This document shows positions 46,221 through 59,800 of a DNA stretch of 64,000 nt, piece by piece (the stretch's first letter is position 1; every line of letters begins with the position of its first letter). The translations under genes and the position numbers were made by a program. The stretch lies in assembly GCA_000827325.1 (NCBI GenBank), contig KN832876.1:1054001-1118000 (forward strand). The letters are read 5' to 3'. The DNA is from Oidiodendron maius Zn. Lineage: Eukaryota; Ascomycota; Leotiomycetes; Myxotrichaceae. The notes under the pieces were generated by a model. That model had not been told where the DNA came from, made no database searches, and worked only from the letters and a program-made list of their open reading frames with translations.

Positions 46221-48171
46221 ATGGCGACTGGTAAGTTAGGGCTGTCCCTCTGCTCCTCCGTGCCCTATCGTGTCCAGCCAATAACAACTACCAGTGCGCA
46301 TCTGCGTCTGCGGCGACGAAGGCACCGGCAAGTCCAGTCTCATCACCTCCCTGGTTAAAGATGTCTTCGTGACGAGCAAGATCCAATCTGTCCTGCCCCA
46401 GATCACTATTCCCCCGAGCATTGGCACGCCCGAAAATGTTACCACCACCATCGTGGACACCTCCGCGCTGCCCCAGGAACGAAACACGCTGCGGAAGGAG
46501 ATACGGAAGGCGAATGTGATCCTCCTAGTCTACTCTGACCACTACAGTTATGAGCGGGTTGCGTTGTTCTGGATGCCATACTTCCGGTCCTTGGGGGTCA
46601 ATGTCCCAGTGGTGCTGTGCGCCAATAAGTCCGACCTAACAACCACGGGCAGCACAGCGCAGGTGGTGGAGGATGAAATGCTGCCAGTGATGGCAGAGTT
46701 CAAGGAGATAGACTCGTGCATACGGACGAGCGCGCGAGAGCACCATAATGTTAATGAGGTATTTTTCCTGTGCCAGAAGGCTGTCACGCACCCCATCGCA
46801 CCCCTCTTCGACTCCAAGGAAGGCAACCTGAAGCCAGCTGCGGTAGCTGCTCTGAAGAGGATTTTCTACCTGAGCGACAAAGATCAAGATGGGTATCTGA
46901 GTAACCAAGAGATGCACGACTTTCAGACGAAATGCTTTGGAAAGCCTCTCTCTCATGAAGATCTGGAAAACATTAAGCTCTCGATCAGCAAATCCTTACC
47001 CAACTCCGACCTCGAGAAAGGCATCGACCAGAGTGGATTCATTCTGCTGAATAAGATATTCGCAGAGAAGGGCAGGCACGAAACGGTGTGGATTATTTTG
47101 CGGGAGTATCATTACACGGACAGCCTGAGCTTGAAAGATAGCTTCCTGCACCCAAAGTTCGAGATCCCTGAATATGCCTCTGCAGAACTCAGTCCTGCTG
47201 GGTATCGGTTTTTTGTTGATCTATTCCTTCTATTCGATAAGGATAATGACGGAGGCTTGAATAATTCGGAACTAGATGCTCTATTTGCGCCTACGCCCGG
47301 ACTGCCATCATTTTGGCTTGACTCTTCGTTTCCCTCTTCCACAGTGCGTAACGAAGCAGGGTATATCACTCTTCAGGGGTGGCTAGCGCAATGGTCAATG
47401 ACCACATTCGTGTCCCCAACAACTACCCTGGCCTACCTTGCCTATCTCGGTTTTGAACCTCAGTCAGGACCCCGCACTGCAACCACCTCCGCCCTGAAGA
47501 TTACAAAGTCTCGCAAGTGGAGGCGCCGTCCTGGCCGCGTAGAACGTAATGTCGTCCTCTGCTATGTCATTGGGGCCCCGTCTTCTGGGAAGTCCTCTCT
47601 ACTGGATGCCTTCCTCAACCGGCCCTTTGACTCCCTCTACCACCCTACAATAAAACCTCGCACTGCGGTTAATAGCGTTGAGCTCCAGGGTGGCAAACAG
47701 TGTTACCTCATCCTCGAGGAACTAGGCGAACTCGAGCCAGCTATCTTGGAGAACCAAGCAAAACTCGACGTGTGCGATCTAATCTGCTACACTTACGACT
47801 CCTCGGATCCGGACTCATTCTCGCATATCGTCTCCCTTCGAGAAAATTACCCCCACCTGGACGAGTTGCCTGCCGTCTACGTTGCGCTCAAAGCTGACCA
47901 AGACAAGACAATGCAGAGGTCTGAAAAACAACCTGATGAATACACTACGAGCTTAAACATGAGCACACCACTTCACGTGAGCGTTACGTGGAATAGTATT
48001 AGTGAGTTGTTTGTGACCTTGGCAGAGGCTGCCACGAATCCATCCACAGCATTTCCGAAGAGTGAGGAGGAGCCGCCTGACCGGACAAGTTTATATGTTG
48101 CACTGGGTGCGACGGCTTGTGCACTTCTGGCCGCAGCCATGATTTGGCGGAGAACTACTAATTCTAATTAA
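46221..48171 (+). CDS. GEM1: GEM1/Miro mitochondrial Rho GTPase
   Basis: Two exons, 46221..46230 and 46295..48171, encode 628 residues. The first exon is 10 nt (MAT plus one base). It joins to give [19 protein letters not shown], where the P-loop GDEGTGKSS of the first GTPase domain begins at residue 10. NKSD-type specificity is present (VLCANKSDL). Two EF-hands follow, [12 protein letters not shown] near residue 198 and [12 protein letters not shown] near residue 318. The second GTPase has GAPSSGKSS near residue 430. A C-terminal membrane anchor, [18 protein letters not shown], ends in basic residues. This is the full Miro architecture at the usual length. GEM1 sits in the outer mitochondrial membrane, regulates ER-mitochondria contact sites and supports mitochondrial inheritance. 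The intron is 64 nt with donor GTAAGT. Confidence 0.97.
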
Positions 48172-48648
48172 TCCGAGAGATCTGGGAGTTGGGTATGGCG
48201 AGGACATGACTGGAGATAAATTAGTTTTTAATTTTGATACCCATCTCTTCTCCGCTAGAAATAGATTAATTTGCACACTTTCTGGAATAATCAGACAATT
48301 AAAAGAAGGCGTTCAACTTTCGCTTCGCTCGACCATCTTCTCAGACAGAAAGGCCGTCCGCTGGTCGAAAAGGGGTGAAACGAGGATGATGAGCATGTAA
48401 TTTGATTTGGCAGATAGCCGAACCAATGAGAGGTGCTGCCTCGCCAGTTTCAAAGGGGACCGCGATTTGGCTCCAGCTTTCCTTCTACACGAAAAGATTC
48501 ATTCGAAGGCATCGTTTGTCTTATTCCCATCTACCTTTCATCCCCCACCAGAATTGTTTTTCTACGATTCACCCCTCCTTCGTATTCCCGCGCCATCAGT
48601 ACTTTCTCTCGATATCACTCTCCGCCACGCGCAAATCCTTGTCTAAGC
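48172..48648. other. Intergenic region GEM1 / DUF2433 gene
   Basis: About 480 bp with the GEM1 3' end and a pyrimidine-rich leader for the next gene. Several overlapping frames at 48402-48702 on the plus strand look like leader sequence, not protein. Confidence 0.55.
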
Positions 48649-51022
48649 ATGGCCTCTGTAAGTAGATCTCCCTTGACGTCGACGACCGCATGCCTAGCAT
48701 AATTTCCTCTACGACATCATCAAGCTCTCGGCAGCTACCCTCGTTTATGCCCTCCCATAGATAAACTGGACCTAGCTGACCGTAAAAACTGCTAGCAACG
48801 CCCGCATACTTACAACAACCCTGGCTATCTACCAAACGGCGCTGTTGGAGGTCACCCCAATCTACCACCTGGAGCCGCACCTTTACTTCCGAATAATGGT
48901 CGCATAATTCAAACTGGGGGGGTCAGAGTGTTGTGTGTCGCTGATGTTCGAGGTACGAGAGCGATAAATCGCCGGCAAGGAGCTGCCACTGACCGAAAAC
49001 AGGAAACTTGAAGTCCCTGAACGAGCTCGCGAAGCAGGCCAGAGCAGATCACATCATACACACTGGCGATTTCGGCTTTTATGACGAGACATCGCTTGAC
49101 CGTATTGCAGAAAAGTGAGATGATCCAGGCTCCTTCTATAGCTCGACCACGGCTAATATAGATCACGTAGGACCCTCAAACATGTTGCCCAATATTCTCC
49201 CTTAATATCTGAAGCAACAAAAAAGGCCATAGGCGCCCCTGGAGGACCTGTCAAACAGAGATTTCAACCAAGCCAGTTACCTCTTTCAGAACTACCACAA
49301 TTCCTAAGCGGCAATCTAAAGCTTGATGTTCCCGTGTATACAGTATGGGGCGCATGTGAAGATGTACGCGTTTTGGAGAAGTTCCGATCTGGAGAGTACA
49401 AAGTAGAAAAACTACACATTATTGATGAGGCACGCTCAATGCTGCTGGAGATTGGCGGTGTGAAGCTGCGACTACTTGGTCTTGGTGGAGCCGTCGTCAT
49501 GCACAAGCTTTTTGACAATGGAGAAGGACGGACTACCATTGCAGGTGGCCAAGGCACAATGTGGACGACATTACTTCAGATGGGCGAGTTAGTAGACACA
49601 GCCAACCGAGTGTACGATCCCACCGAAACACGCATCTTTATCACACACGCCTCCCCCGCTCGCGAAGGAATCCTGAACCAGCTGTCAGTAACGCTTAAGG
49701 CTGATTTCTCAATCTCTGCCGGCTTGCACTTCCGATATGGAAGCTCGTACAATGAGTTCAGTGTCAATCCGACATTAGACCATTACCGTGGAAAGCTTGC
49801 AGCCTCTAAGGCTTCTTTTAACGACGTATGGGAGACAGTCAAGGGTGAGGTTCAACCCGCCATTTCCCAAAATGAGGCACAGCAGAACCTTCTTCAAAAT
49901 GCTCTAGGTATCGTCGACAAAATGCCAACGACCGCCCACGGGGGTAATCCTTTCGGTGGGCCGGTTGGCGGCGCCAACGCCCAAGCCATTGGACAGGTTG
50001 ACGAGAGTGCTTTCAAAAATATGTGGAACTTCAATTTGGCAGACGCTGCATTTGGATGGTTAGTTCTAGAGGTGCAAGAAGGTCGTATCGGTACAGAGAT
50101 GCGTGCGCAAGGCTTCAACTTTGCCCACCGAGGTGCGAAGCAGCCGCATCCCGGTCAACCAAGCCAACAACCGTCTCAACCCCCCGCTACCGGCTCTGGA
50201 CCTGCAGGCTCAAGTAATATCCCGGCCCCAGCCCCATCTTCTACTGCGCAGAAGCCAGCACCAACCCAGCCGCTCCAGCAATATGGTCAAGGCCAGCAGC
50301 GAGGTCAACAACCACCACCTCCTTATCCTGGGCATGCAACAGAATCTCCTGCTCCCCCACAAAAACCCGAGACCCCTCAACCCCAGACGAATGTCAACCT
50401 TCCTTCAGTATCTAAAGACACTGAGAAGGCTGCGTCGGCCGGTGCGAATGGCACATCCACTAACGGCGCTGGCGATGCTGCATCGCCTGTAGCAAAGGCC
50501 CCCGCTGAGTCAATCATTGGACTATTCGTAATGAATGTCACGTCAGACGATGCAGTGAGGGAACTATTCAGCGAAGAAGATAAAGCCAAGATCGTCAAGA
50601 TCGAGAAGTGGGGACAGTCAAACAAAGTTGCTCACTTCAAGACGGCCGAGGAGAGAGACACTGTTCTAGCAAATTTACCAGAGGAGGTGAAGTCACGAAC
50701 CGGAGAAGACCGTAGCCGCCCACTGGTGAAGATCTTCCAACAAAGAGAGAATAAGACCTTTACCTCAACCCGCGGCGGAGCAGGAAACTGGGGCAGCAGC
50801 AGAGGCGGCAACACCTCCAACGCTCCCCAAACTGGATACCGAAGCGGTGGTGGTGCTAGTGATAGTGAAGGTGGACGTGGCAGAGGAGGCCGAGGTGGAG
50901 CAAGAGGAGGTCGAGGCGGCGAACGCGGCAGAGGTGGACGCGGTGGACGTGGAGGTTTCAACAAGGCCGAAGGTTCGCCCGGCCCTGCAGCGCCAGCGAC
51001 CCCAGCTGCTGATAACGCCTGA
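48649..51022 (+). CDS. DUF2433-type metallophosphoesterase-like protein with RGG-rich tail
   Basis: Four exons, 48649..48657, 48796..48952, 49003..49114 and 49171..51022, encode 709 residues. The first exon is 9 nt (MAS). Intron 1 is 138 nt and the others 50 and 56 nt. The N-terminal domain reads GGVRVLCVADVRGNLKSL, ADHIIHTGDFGFYDETSL, VYTVWGACEDVRVLEKF and FITHASPAREGI, which matches the calcineurin-like phosphoesterase order (D-x-R-G, GDFGF, a GACED in place of GNHD, THASP). I recall this fungal family as DUF2433. A Pro/Gln-rich linker follows. Then comes a compact domain, SIIGLFVMNVTSDDAVRELF, that looks RRM-like. The protein ends with many RGG repeats near codons 640-690. RNA binding is therefore likely, while the catalytic state is uncertain because the His-Asp pair of the metal site is altered. 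Confidence 0.85.
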
Positions 51023-51462
51023 TCTGTCAATGATTATCCAACCGATTCTCCATCTATTCTCGCCAAAAGTTCACTTTCGAACACATCTTCTTAATGGTCA
51101 GTCACTATTTTGCGGCGGAGGAATATCACAAGCCATCATTGTTTTAGGCTTACTATCAGAGGTTTGGGCTGTGACTTGGGTTGGAGGAGTTCAATAGCTT
51201 ATGCTTTCGGTTAGTGCGGAAGCAATAATAGCTCTTTTCTCTGTACCATTGGCCCGTCATTATTGCATCGTTGACTGCCTCAATAGCGTTGCGTGTATTC
51301 TAGTTCTACCAGAAGACAAGAAATGCTGGCTGGTGATTTTTTTTGCAGCTGCATAGAAAATACAATAAAATCCTTTGTATATGTTGTTGGCATTGTGATG
51401 AGATTCCCTGCCTGTACTCCCACTTCTACCTATCAGCATAATAGTATTACAGGTTTACCACA
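51023..51462. other. Convergent 3' intergenic region
   Basis: About 440 bp between the DUF2433-type gene and COQ5, holding the two transcript ends. A frame continuing to 51197 in another phase is a shadow. Confidence 0.55.
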
Positions 51463-52501
<1,039 letters not shown>

Positions 52502-52790
52502 TGTTGATTTCGCGGAGGGATCAATGTTTGGCACTCTCTACTGCTATCACTGACCGGCGCTGAAAAGTATCTTGAACACCGGAGGTCAAATCAGCCTTGC
52601 TTGCCTGAGGCTTAAATTAATATATTATCACGGCTCTGGGATCGCTTAGCACCGGTTCAGCCAGCCTCGCTCCTTTGATCCAAACGTCCCGGGACCCTTC
52701 ATCTTCTCTAATCGTTCCATCCCACAGCAATTGAACGATCAATATGACCACTCCATGATAGAGTTGCAGGCTATGGTAAAATCTGGAATC

Positions 52791-54233
52791 ATGAGAAGCC
52801 AAAAGTATGGGGCCCGCCTTCTGCGAGCCCAATCAGCTGCAGTCCAGCCTCATCTTCGCTTCTCTCAGCGATGGTCGTCTTCAATCTCACAAAAGCCCGG
52901 AGCGGCAGGGTAAGATGCAGTCGTCATTTTCATGAAGGTATGCTAATTTGAGTTCAGAGTGCGATTCCCCGGAGCCGTGGACAGTAAATTCACATCCGCA
53001 ATCTCCTTCGAGCAGCCATCCACTTACCCCGCCATGCAAACGTATCGTGCTATGTCTCCTGATGGGGATATTATTTCACCCACCGTTACTCCTCCCTCTG
53101 ACTCCGAGGCACTCACCTTGTACGAAAATATGGTTGCCGTGAGCATAATGGATGTCATAATGTTCGATGCCCAACGGCAAGGCCGACTCTCCTTCTACAT
53201 GACCAGCCAAGGCGAAGAAGGGACCTGTGTTGGATCTGCGAGTGCGCTGGAGAAGGAAGATGTCATCTTTAGTCAATATAGAGAGGCTGGGGTATTTATG
53301 CAGCGCGGATATAAGTTCACGGACTTCATGAGCCAGCTCTTTGCCAATAATAAAGATCCGGGAAGAGGCAGGAATATGCCGGTTCATTATGGGAGTAAAG
53401 AGCTTAATATCGTTAGTAATTCTGCCTATCCTTATATGGATATTCTAACTCTATCTTAGCATACGATATCTTCTCCACTAGCTACGCAAATCCCTCAGGC
53501 CGCTGGTGCAGCGTATGCACTAAAGATGCAACGCTTGGCGGATCCAAACATCCCGCCCAGAATTGTGGCCTGTTATTTCGGAGAAGGGGCTGCAAGCGAA
53601 GGTGATTTCCATGCAGCACTCAATATTGCTGCCACACGCTCCTGCCCTGTAGTATTTATCTGCCGGAATAACGGGTATGCAATCAGCACGCCGACACTCG
53701 AGCAATACCGTGGGGACGGTATCGCCAGTAGAGGGACAGGCTACGGAATCGACACTATCCGAGTGGATGGAAACGATATCTGGGCGGTGCGAGAAGCGAC
53801 GAAGAGAGCAAGGGAGTTAGCCTTAACGGATGGAGGGAAGCCAGTGCTGATTGAAGCCATGTCGTATCGCATTTCTCACCACAGCACTAGCGATGATTCC
53901 TTTGCTTATCGTGCACGAGTAGAAGTTGAGGACTGGAAACGACGAGACAATCCAATCACGCGTTTAAGAAAGTACTTAGAAAAGAAAGGCCTCTGGGATG
54001 ATGAGAAAGAGAAAGATGCTAGGGGGAGAATTAGAAAAGAGGTGTTAAAGGCATTTTCAGAAGCAGAGAAGGAGAAAAAGCCGCCGTTGAGAAGTATGTT
54101 TGAAGACATATATGAAGAGATCACACCTGAGACTCGAAGACAGATGGAGGAACTGAAGGGTGTGATCGACAGATACCCGGAGGAGTATAATGTTGGGGAG
54201 TTTGTGGGAGGTAAAGACTCGCTATCTAAGTAG
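52791..54233 (+). CDS. Branched-chain 2-oxoacid dehydrogenase E1 alpha subunit (BCKDHA), mitochondrial
   Basis: Three exons, 52791..52909, 52958..53411 and 53460..54233, encode 448 residues. I chose ATG 52791 because [18 protein letters not shown] is a clean mitochondrial presequence; in-frame ATGs at 52755 and 52773 would lengthen it. Splicing restores [15 protein letters not shown] and [20 protein letters not shown]. The thiamine diphosphate motif runs from [20 protein letters not shown] to [10 protein letters not shown]. The regulatory loop [16 protein letters not shown] keeps the Ser residues that the BCKD kinase phosphorylates. The subunit pairs with E1 beta to decarboxylate branched-chain keto acids from Leu, Ile and Val in the matrix. 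The tail beyond about residue 400 is Lys/Glu-rich and moderately variable. The second intron uses donor GTTAGT. Confidence 0.95.
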
Positions 54234-54470
54234 AGACCAGGTAAGTACTTAAGCTCAACTAAGACTAATCATATTAAAACTTAAAACATCATTTGTGAAA
54301 TTTCAAATCTATTGTCACAGGTATGGTCTACCACCTGCTACACAGCTTAGCACACCAATTTTGCTAGTCAGTTCGAACCCAAAATGAAAACGATGCGAAG
54401 GTATCGCATCATTTCATGGACATTATATATCCATTCAAACGTCACCCCATACCCCAACCTCAAGATTTGC

Positions 54471-56151
54471 TCACTTCTTTGCAATTCCAGTCACCACCAG
54501 ATACCCAGTTCCCACTTGAACCTTCCATCCTTCTCGAATGAGCATCTTACCCACGGCTGGCCCAAGCTTTCCCACACCACCCTCGCTGTGATTCCCTACT
54601 CCCGTTACAATTCGATAGCCGGCGCCGATGCCTTGTCCACTTTGCTCCAGCTCATGCCACCAGCTGGTGATCTTCTCTCGTACAATCCTCCTTGCATCTT
54701 CCACTGACACACCGTGCAGATCCACACCCTCCCTCCAGCTCTGCATCTCAACCAGCTTATCTGCTGCTGCGCTCATTGCTTCTCTCGCCCGAGCGTCAGC
54801 ATCCCTGCCTTCCTGACTATAGTATGCGGCTGCACCGCCCATCAGCGGATTCGATTTTCCTTTCCGATACGCGGCGCGTGCCTGTGAAAATGCAGCGTCA
54901 CGGGTCTGGATATGTTTTAGAGCAATATTTGTAACGGCTTCCAGAGGCATTCCGGGACTGTAAGGAGTGTGAGAGCCTTGATTAGGAGCTGCTGGGAAGT
55001 AGTCGAGCTGGAGTGGGGGCCGCCGAAATTCGAGCTGGATACCAGGATTTCCGCTTGCTTCTGGGCTAGTGAGAACCTTTGCGAGCTCGCGGGAGTGGAC
55101 GAACGACGGGTGGCCAATTTGCACGAGAGCCACCAAGCTTGATAAGGGAATGCTTGGGAATTCATGGCCTAGATCAATGGCCTGACTCTGAATAAGGGGG
55201 TCGTCGGAGTCTAACTCCATGGCACGGTATGCCTCGATTATGGCTGATATTGTCGCACGAAGAGAGCCTCCATTGTTATGAAATAATGACCGAACCTGCT
55301 TGGAGGGTATTCCCGATCTAGAGGAAATGAAGTCAATATTCTTTGTTGCTTGGTCCCACATGCCCCCTTGCAAATGTGTCTCTGGAACCGGACTGCCCGC
55401 AATATTATCTATATGGCGGTTTTTCTTCCTTTTTCCCTTCGCTTTCCGCGGGAGAGAGATCTCGCTTTCTGAAAACGCCTCAATGCCCTTCTGCCGCGCT
55501 CCATTTTGGTCCAGAAATGATCGGGTCATTAATTCATCAATAATATGATTCAAGTCGCCTTTATGCTTTGTCATAGCCCATTTAATATCAAAGGACTTTA
55601 ACATAGGAAACATCCCGCATAGCAGGGATTCTTTGGCTTGCTCATCTAGATCGCTAAAATCCCCAGCGTAGGATATATCCTCCCCTCCATGCGCATTTTC
55701 AATGCTCCCCGAGTATTCGTTATTATCAAGATCCAATGAGGGCAGGGTTTGGCTCATTGACGTATCATCTGTATGATTAGACCATATTGGCGGGGTGTGA
55801 AGACTTCCACTGGCGGTGGCATTGTCACGATATGGGCCAGATCCTTCAGGTAAAAGCCCAGTGCCGCCACTGCCACTTGCATCAAATCCAGTGCTTTCCT
55901 TCGCTTCTACACTTTCGTTTATAACATCCAATATATGCCTGGCACTTTCCAACTGGGACGGGTCGGCCAGATCGAAGTCAGAGACAATCGCAATTAATGT
56001 TGATGCATCAATTGTAGACGAGTATTCGCTCTAGAAGTACAATTAGTAGATATTACTCATAAGGGTAGGGATAGGTTTAAGAAACTAGACAATGACATAC
56101 TGACAACTGCGCAATAAGCGCCTGGTTTTCAGACTCTGTTCTATCAAGCAT
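54471..56151 (-). CDS. CUE-like, DUF1771 and Smr domain protein
   Basis: Two exons, 56151..56101 and 56030..54471, encode 536 residues. The 70 nt intron has donor GTATGT and acceptor TTCTAG and gives IAQLSSEYSSTIDASTLIAI. A CUE-like helical segment, SLLCGMFPMLKSFDIKWAM followed by KHKGDLNHIIDELMTRSFL, lies near residues 145-190. The DUF1771 segment has AFSQARAAYRKGKSNPLMGG. The Smr domain has VDLHGVSVEDARRIV and RIVTGVGNHSEGG, then LGPAVGKMLIREGWK. This order is that of yeast CUE2 and related proteins. In yeast CUE2 acts in no-go decay as an endonuclease on stalled ribosomes; applying that role here is an inference. The DLHG and TGxGNHS motifs expected for nuclease function are intact. Confidence 0.9.
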
Positions 56152-56823
56152 TCTGCATCACAGAATTTCGGGCGCAGAGACGCGGATCAGGGGCTTCCAT
56201 GACTCTCCACGGTGGACAATAGCGACTGCAGGATATTTTCGGCGCATCTGCTGGTCGCTACGGTACATTTTTCATGGTGTATCTCGTTTGTTGTGTGCTT
56301 CTACAATGGCTGCTGTAATGATGTCGTTTAAGAAATTGCTTACCTCCCACCAGACGCTACTAAGAACCGAAGCAGTAAGCCCACCTCGGGCTCCTCCCCC
56401 GTTATTCCTCTCAGGATCACTGCTACAGCCCATGCATAGTGGCTAGGGAAAACATCTACTACCACGTATTAAAGGTGAGTGACATACATCGACTACCTGA
56501 AGAAAGGAGTGCGTATATCCTCGACTTACTACCTTCTGGGATAGGAGTAATTAATATCACAATACATTCTGAGAATCCATCTATCTTAATGAGTTTGCAA
56601 AGCTAGTCTGAATCGCCAATATTGTCCTCCACAACTCATGCGCCCAAACGACCTTCCATGCATTCTGATCATTACCCTCCGAACTAGGAGGAGAAGAGGT
56701 AACTAGACTGGAGCAGGCTAACGAAATAGAGTATGACCCATGAGAAGTAACCGTCAGCCGTCATGAAATCAATGCTTGGTTTTATACCCTTGATCTAGCC
56801 CATGAATGCCATATTCCACACTC
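56152..56823. other. Intergenic region CUE/Smr gene / UFD4
   Basis: About 670 bp holding the promoter of the CUE/Smr gene and the 3' end of UFD4. No gene or repeat was recognised. Confidence 0.55.
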
Positions 56824-59800
56824 CTACGACAGATGAAAAGCGCCTTGCCCCTCCTTAATAGCTGTAGTGAGCCGACGCCGCATGACGTCCAAACTCGAGT
56901 AGTCAGGCAATTTGAGATAATTGACACACGTCATGACGCTTGGGAGGTAGTCGTCCGAAGTATAAGGCGCTTCGCTCGGCTTACACACGACAGTAAACAT
57001 CGGAGTGAGAGTCCTGAAACCTGTGCTGTATTAGCAAGTCCCAAGAGATCAAATGGTGGCTGAAAGTGGAACTTACCGCCAATTGGAAGCTTCGGACTGC
57101 CCGTCGTAAATTGAAGAAATTCGCGTCGCTCAGACAATGTAAGCTCACTCATGGTCTGAAGCAAGTTCTTAACGCTCTTGCTATCCATGTTGAAACCATG
57201 ATCTGCTTTAATCGAGTCCATGAGAGCTGCTCAAAGAGTTAGATCCATCAATCAACGGTGCGGTATGGGTATGGTATAACTTACTTTCCAGTGACCAGTC
57301 CTCTTCGATCCTACCGAACAGCATGACGAGCTCGTCTGGCGTAAAGGCACTTAGGGCAGAATATGGGAAAACTTGGGTAAAGCCAGCTCTGAAGGCATCC
57401 ACTTGTCTTTGAACTCCGCTTCCAAGAGTCATGTCAATAACTTTGTCTAAGTAAAGCTCAACATTGTCAATGGTGACAGAGATCTGACTTCCGTCTGTTA
57501 TCAATTCTATCGCGGAATATCCGGGCAGCGTGAAATCAAGGCCAAGATCATCGATGCGGCAATTCTCGACCGTCAAAGCCTCGGCTTGAGCAACTTTCTC
57601 AACAGCAGTGAGGCCGGGATTCTGATCAATAGACTTTTTTGCGATGACAAACTTCTTGATTAGCTTTAGAGAAGTGGCCAATCCTGGGTCGACGGTCTTC
57701 ACAGCACCCAGGGATGGCGTTACAGCCTTCGACTTATCTCCGATGCGGAAGAACGTAGGATTAAAAGACACGTCAATGATCCGCGAGTCGATCATAGACC
57801 TGGCAACAAATTTTCCAAGCATCTTGAAGAGGTGGAGGATTCGCTTGCCATTTTCATTGGTGGCCTGTTCTTCATTCATAGGGGCAGGGAAGAGACCGCG
57901 GACGCCGAAAGCATATTCATCGGAATCATGAGAATCCGTTTCACGCCAGAGTTTAAGTTTCTTCTTCGAGAACTCCTTGGACACAGTAGAATAAAATTCC
58001 AGAGTGGGACCTAGACCTGTTCCAACTTCCTCGAAGTATTCGACCTCGAGAATGCTCTGGGATGCACCATAGAGTTCCATGACTTTCAGAGCAGATTCTA
58101 GGATCTTGGACCGAGAAATGCGAACCTTTTGGCGCTGTAGGCGGCCTAGGAATGGTCTCTCATCCCGATGACGATCTCGGCGAGATTCATCGGCAGACTG
58201 AGCGTTCTGCCATCTTGTCATTGATCGAGCATATCCGAAGGATGTGGACTGCAAGAATAGATGTCGAGTCTCGAAGGGGAAGAGGAATGGATAGAGTCTG
58301 GCAAGATCCTCACTCCAGCTAGGGAGACAATTGCTGGCTACAATCAGAGGCTCTTCAAGCTGTCTGTTCAGCTTGGCCGTAAGCTTGGTGTTCACAAATT
58401 GGGACAGTGGCTCTGCATTGAGTTTTAAGGTATCCTTGTTCTCAGCTAATACATCATCGAGGTTTGCATTGAGGGCGTGGAGAATATTCAACAAGCGAAG
58501 AATGGATGAGGTTGCCGGGTGTTTGTCAAGGGACGCTGGAATCCCAGATGCGGTGGTTTCCGCGTTGGTATCATTAGCCTGCGTGAAAGAGCTAGGCTCG
58601 GGTGGAGGTGGTCCCGTAACACGTCTAAACTTGATAGGGTGAACTCCAGACCAGACGCTGCGGCTTGTCTGCTCGTCAGCAATACCAGAGGCATTGTACA
58701 CAGCACGATAAATTGTGGTCTCATTGGCAATAACTTTATCGTCCAGGCTGAATTCTATATGCCAGTCTTGCGGGACAGCTTGGATCGCCGCAGCATATGA
58801 CATTGGTCTCGACGATGTGCTTGGCGTGGAGAAGCCGGCATGTGCCCCAGCGGTTGACTGTAGGGATGAAGTGCTACGAGACGCGCTTCCGGGAGGCTGC
58901 GAAGGAGTTGCAACTCGTGTGCCATCCTCTTTTCGTGCAGTAACCTTGCCCCCCGCAGCAACTTCGAGGTTGACGGCAGTCGGATCTGGTGGAGTTCCTT
59001 CATCCATCTCATCTTCTAAGTCACCCACATCCAGAGCAGCGCTGTCTTCCATATCATCCTCATCGCTAAGGTGTGCCTGGTCAGCACATTCTAGTGCTCT
59101 AGTCAAGTTGTCTTCGTCTTGCAGAGGAGTTGATGCAGGTGGCTCGGTCTGCGCCTGGCTACGTCGACTCGACCTACGGGTGGCAGGCTTATCTTGCTGG
59201 GTGGCTGAGGTTGACTGACCGCCTACGAGGGGAGTGGTAGATGTGGTGGGAGTAGTCTTAGCCTTGGCCTTGCGAGAGTTGCGGGGTCCTGAAGGTGCAG
59301 GGACAGCGGGGTTAGCAGTAGTTGCTGAACTCGGGCCGCGTTCTGCGAGCCGAGATTGCGTTCCAGGATACGGGCTCGGCATTCCTCCTGCAGAAGCAAG
59401 AGCAGCGAGTGCACTGGAGAGGCCATCTCTGTGTCTCGAGCCACGAGGGCGCTCCGAGAGGCTGATCCGTGGTCGCAGATAATCATCCAAGGCCTTGAAT
59501 GTCGCGATAGCATGAATGGAAACCATTATATTTCGATATGGTCTTGGAATTTCCGAGTCATCATCAGCGACAAGTTTAAGGCGGATTTGCTTCGCTAGCA
59601 TCGAAGCAGCACTGCTTCTGTTTCCATCGAAACTATTATGGTGAACAGTGACGACTTCAAAGTGCTCAGATCGGCTTAGTAAATCCTGAAGCTTATGAAT
59701 GAGGATGCTAAATGGAGTAGCAGGCGATTCTGCACTCGTAGTCTTCGGCTTATTTATCACAGTCTGGCCCATAAATACCTCGAGAAACGCGGAACGGGAA

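Noticed and set aside
45661-46222. Frames of 133 and 141 residues in the creC/GEM1 gap
   Set aside because: They overlap each other on opposite strands. The stretch is the promoter and leader of two confirmed genes.
54366-54382. A GTTCGAACCC-like sequence resembling a tRNA T-loop
   Set aside because: No acceptor stem, D-arm or anticodon arm could be folded around it.
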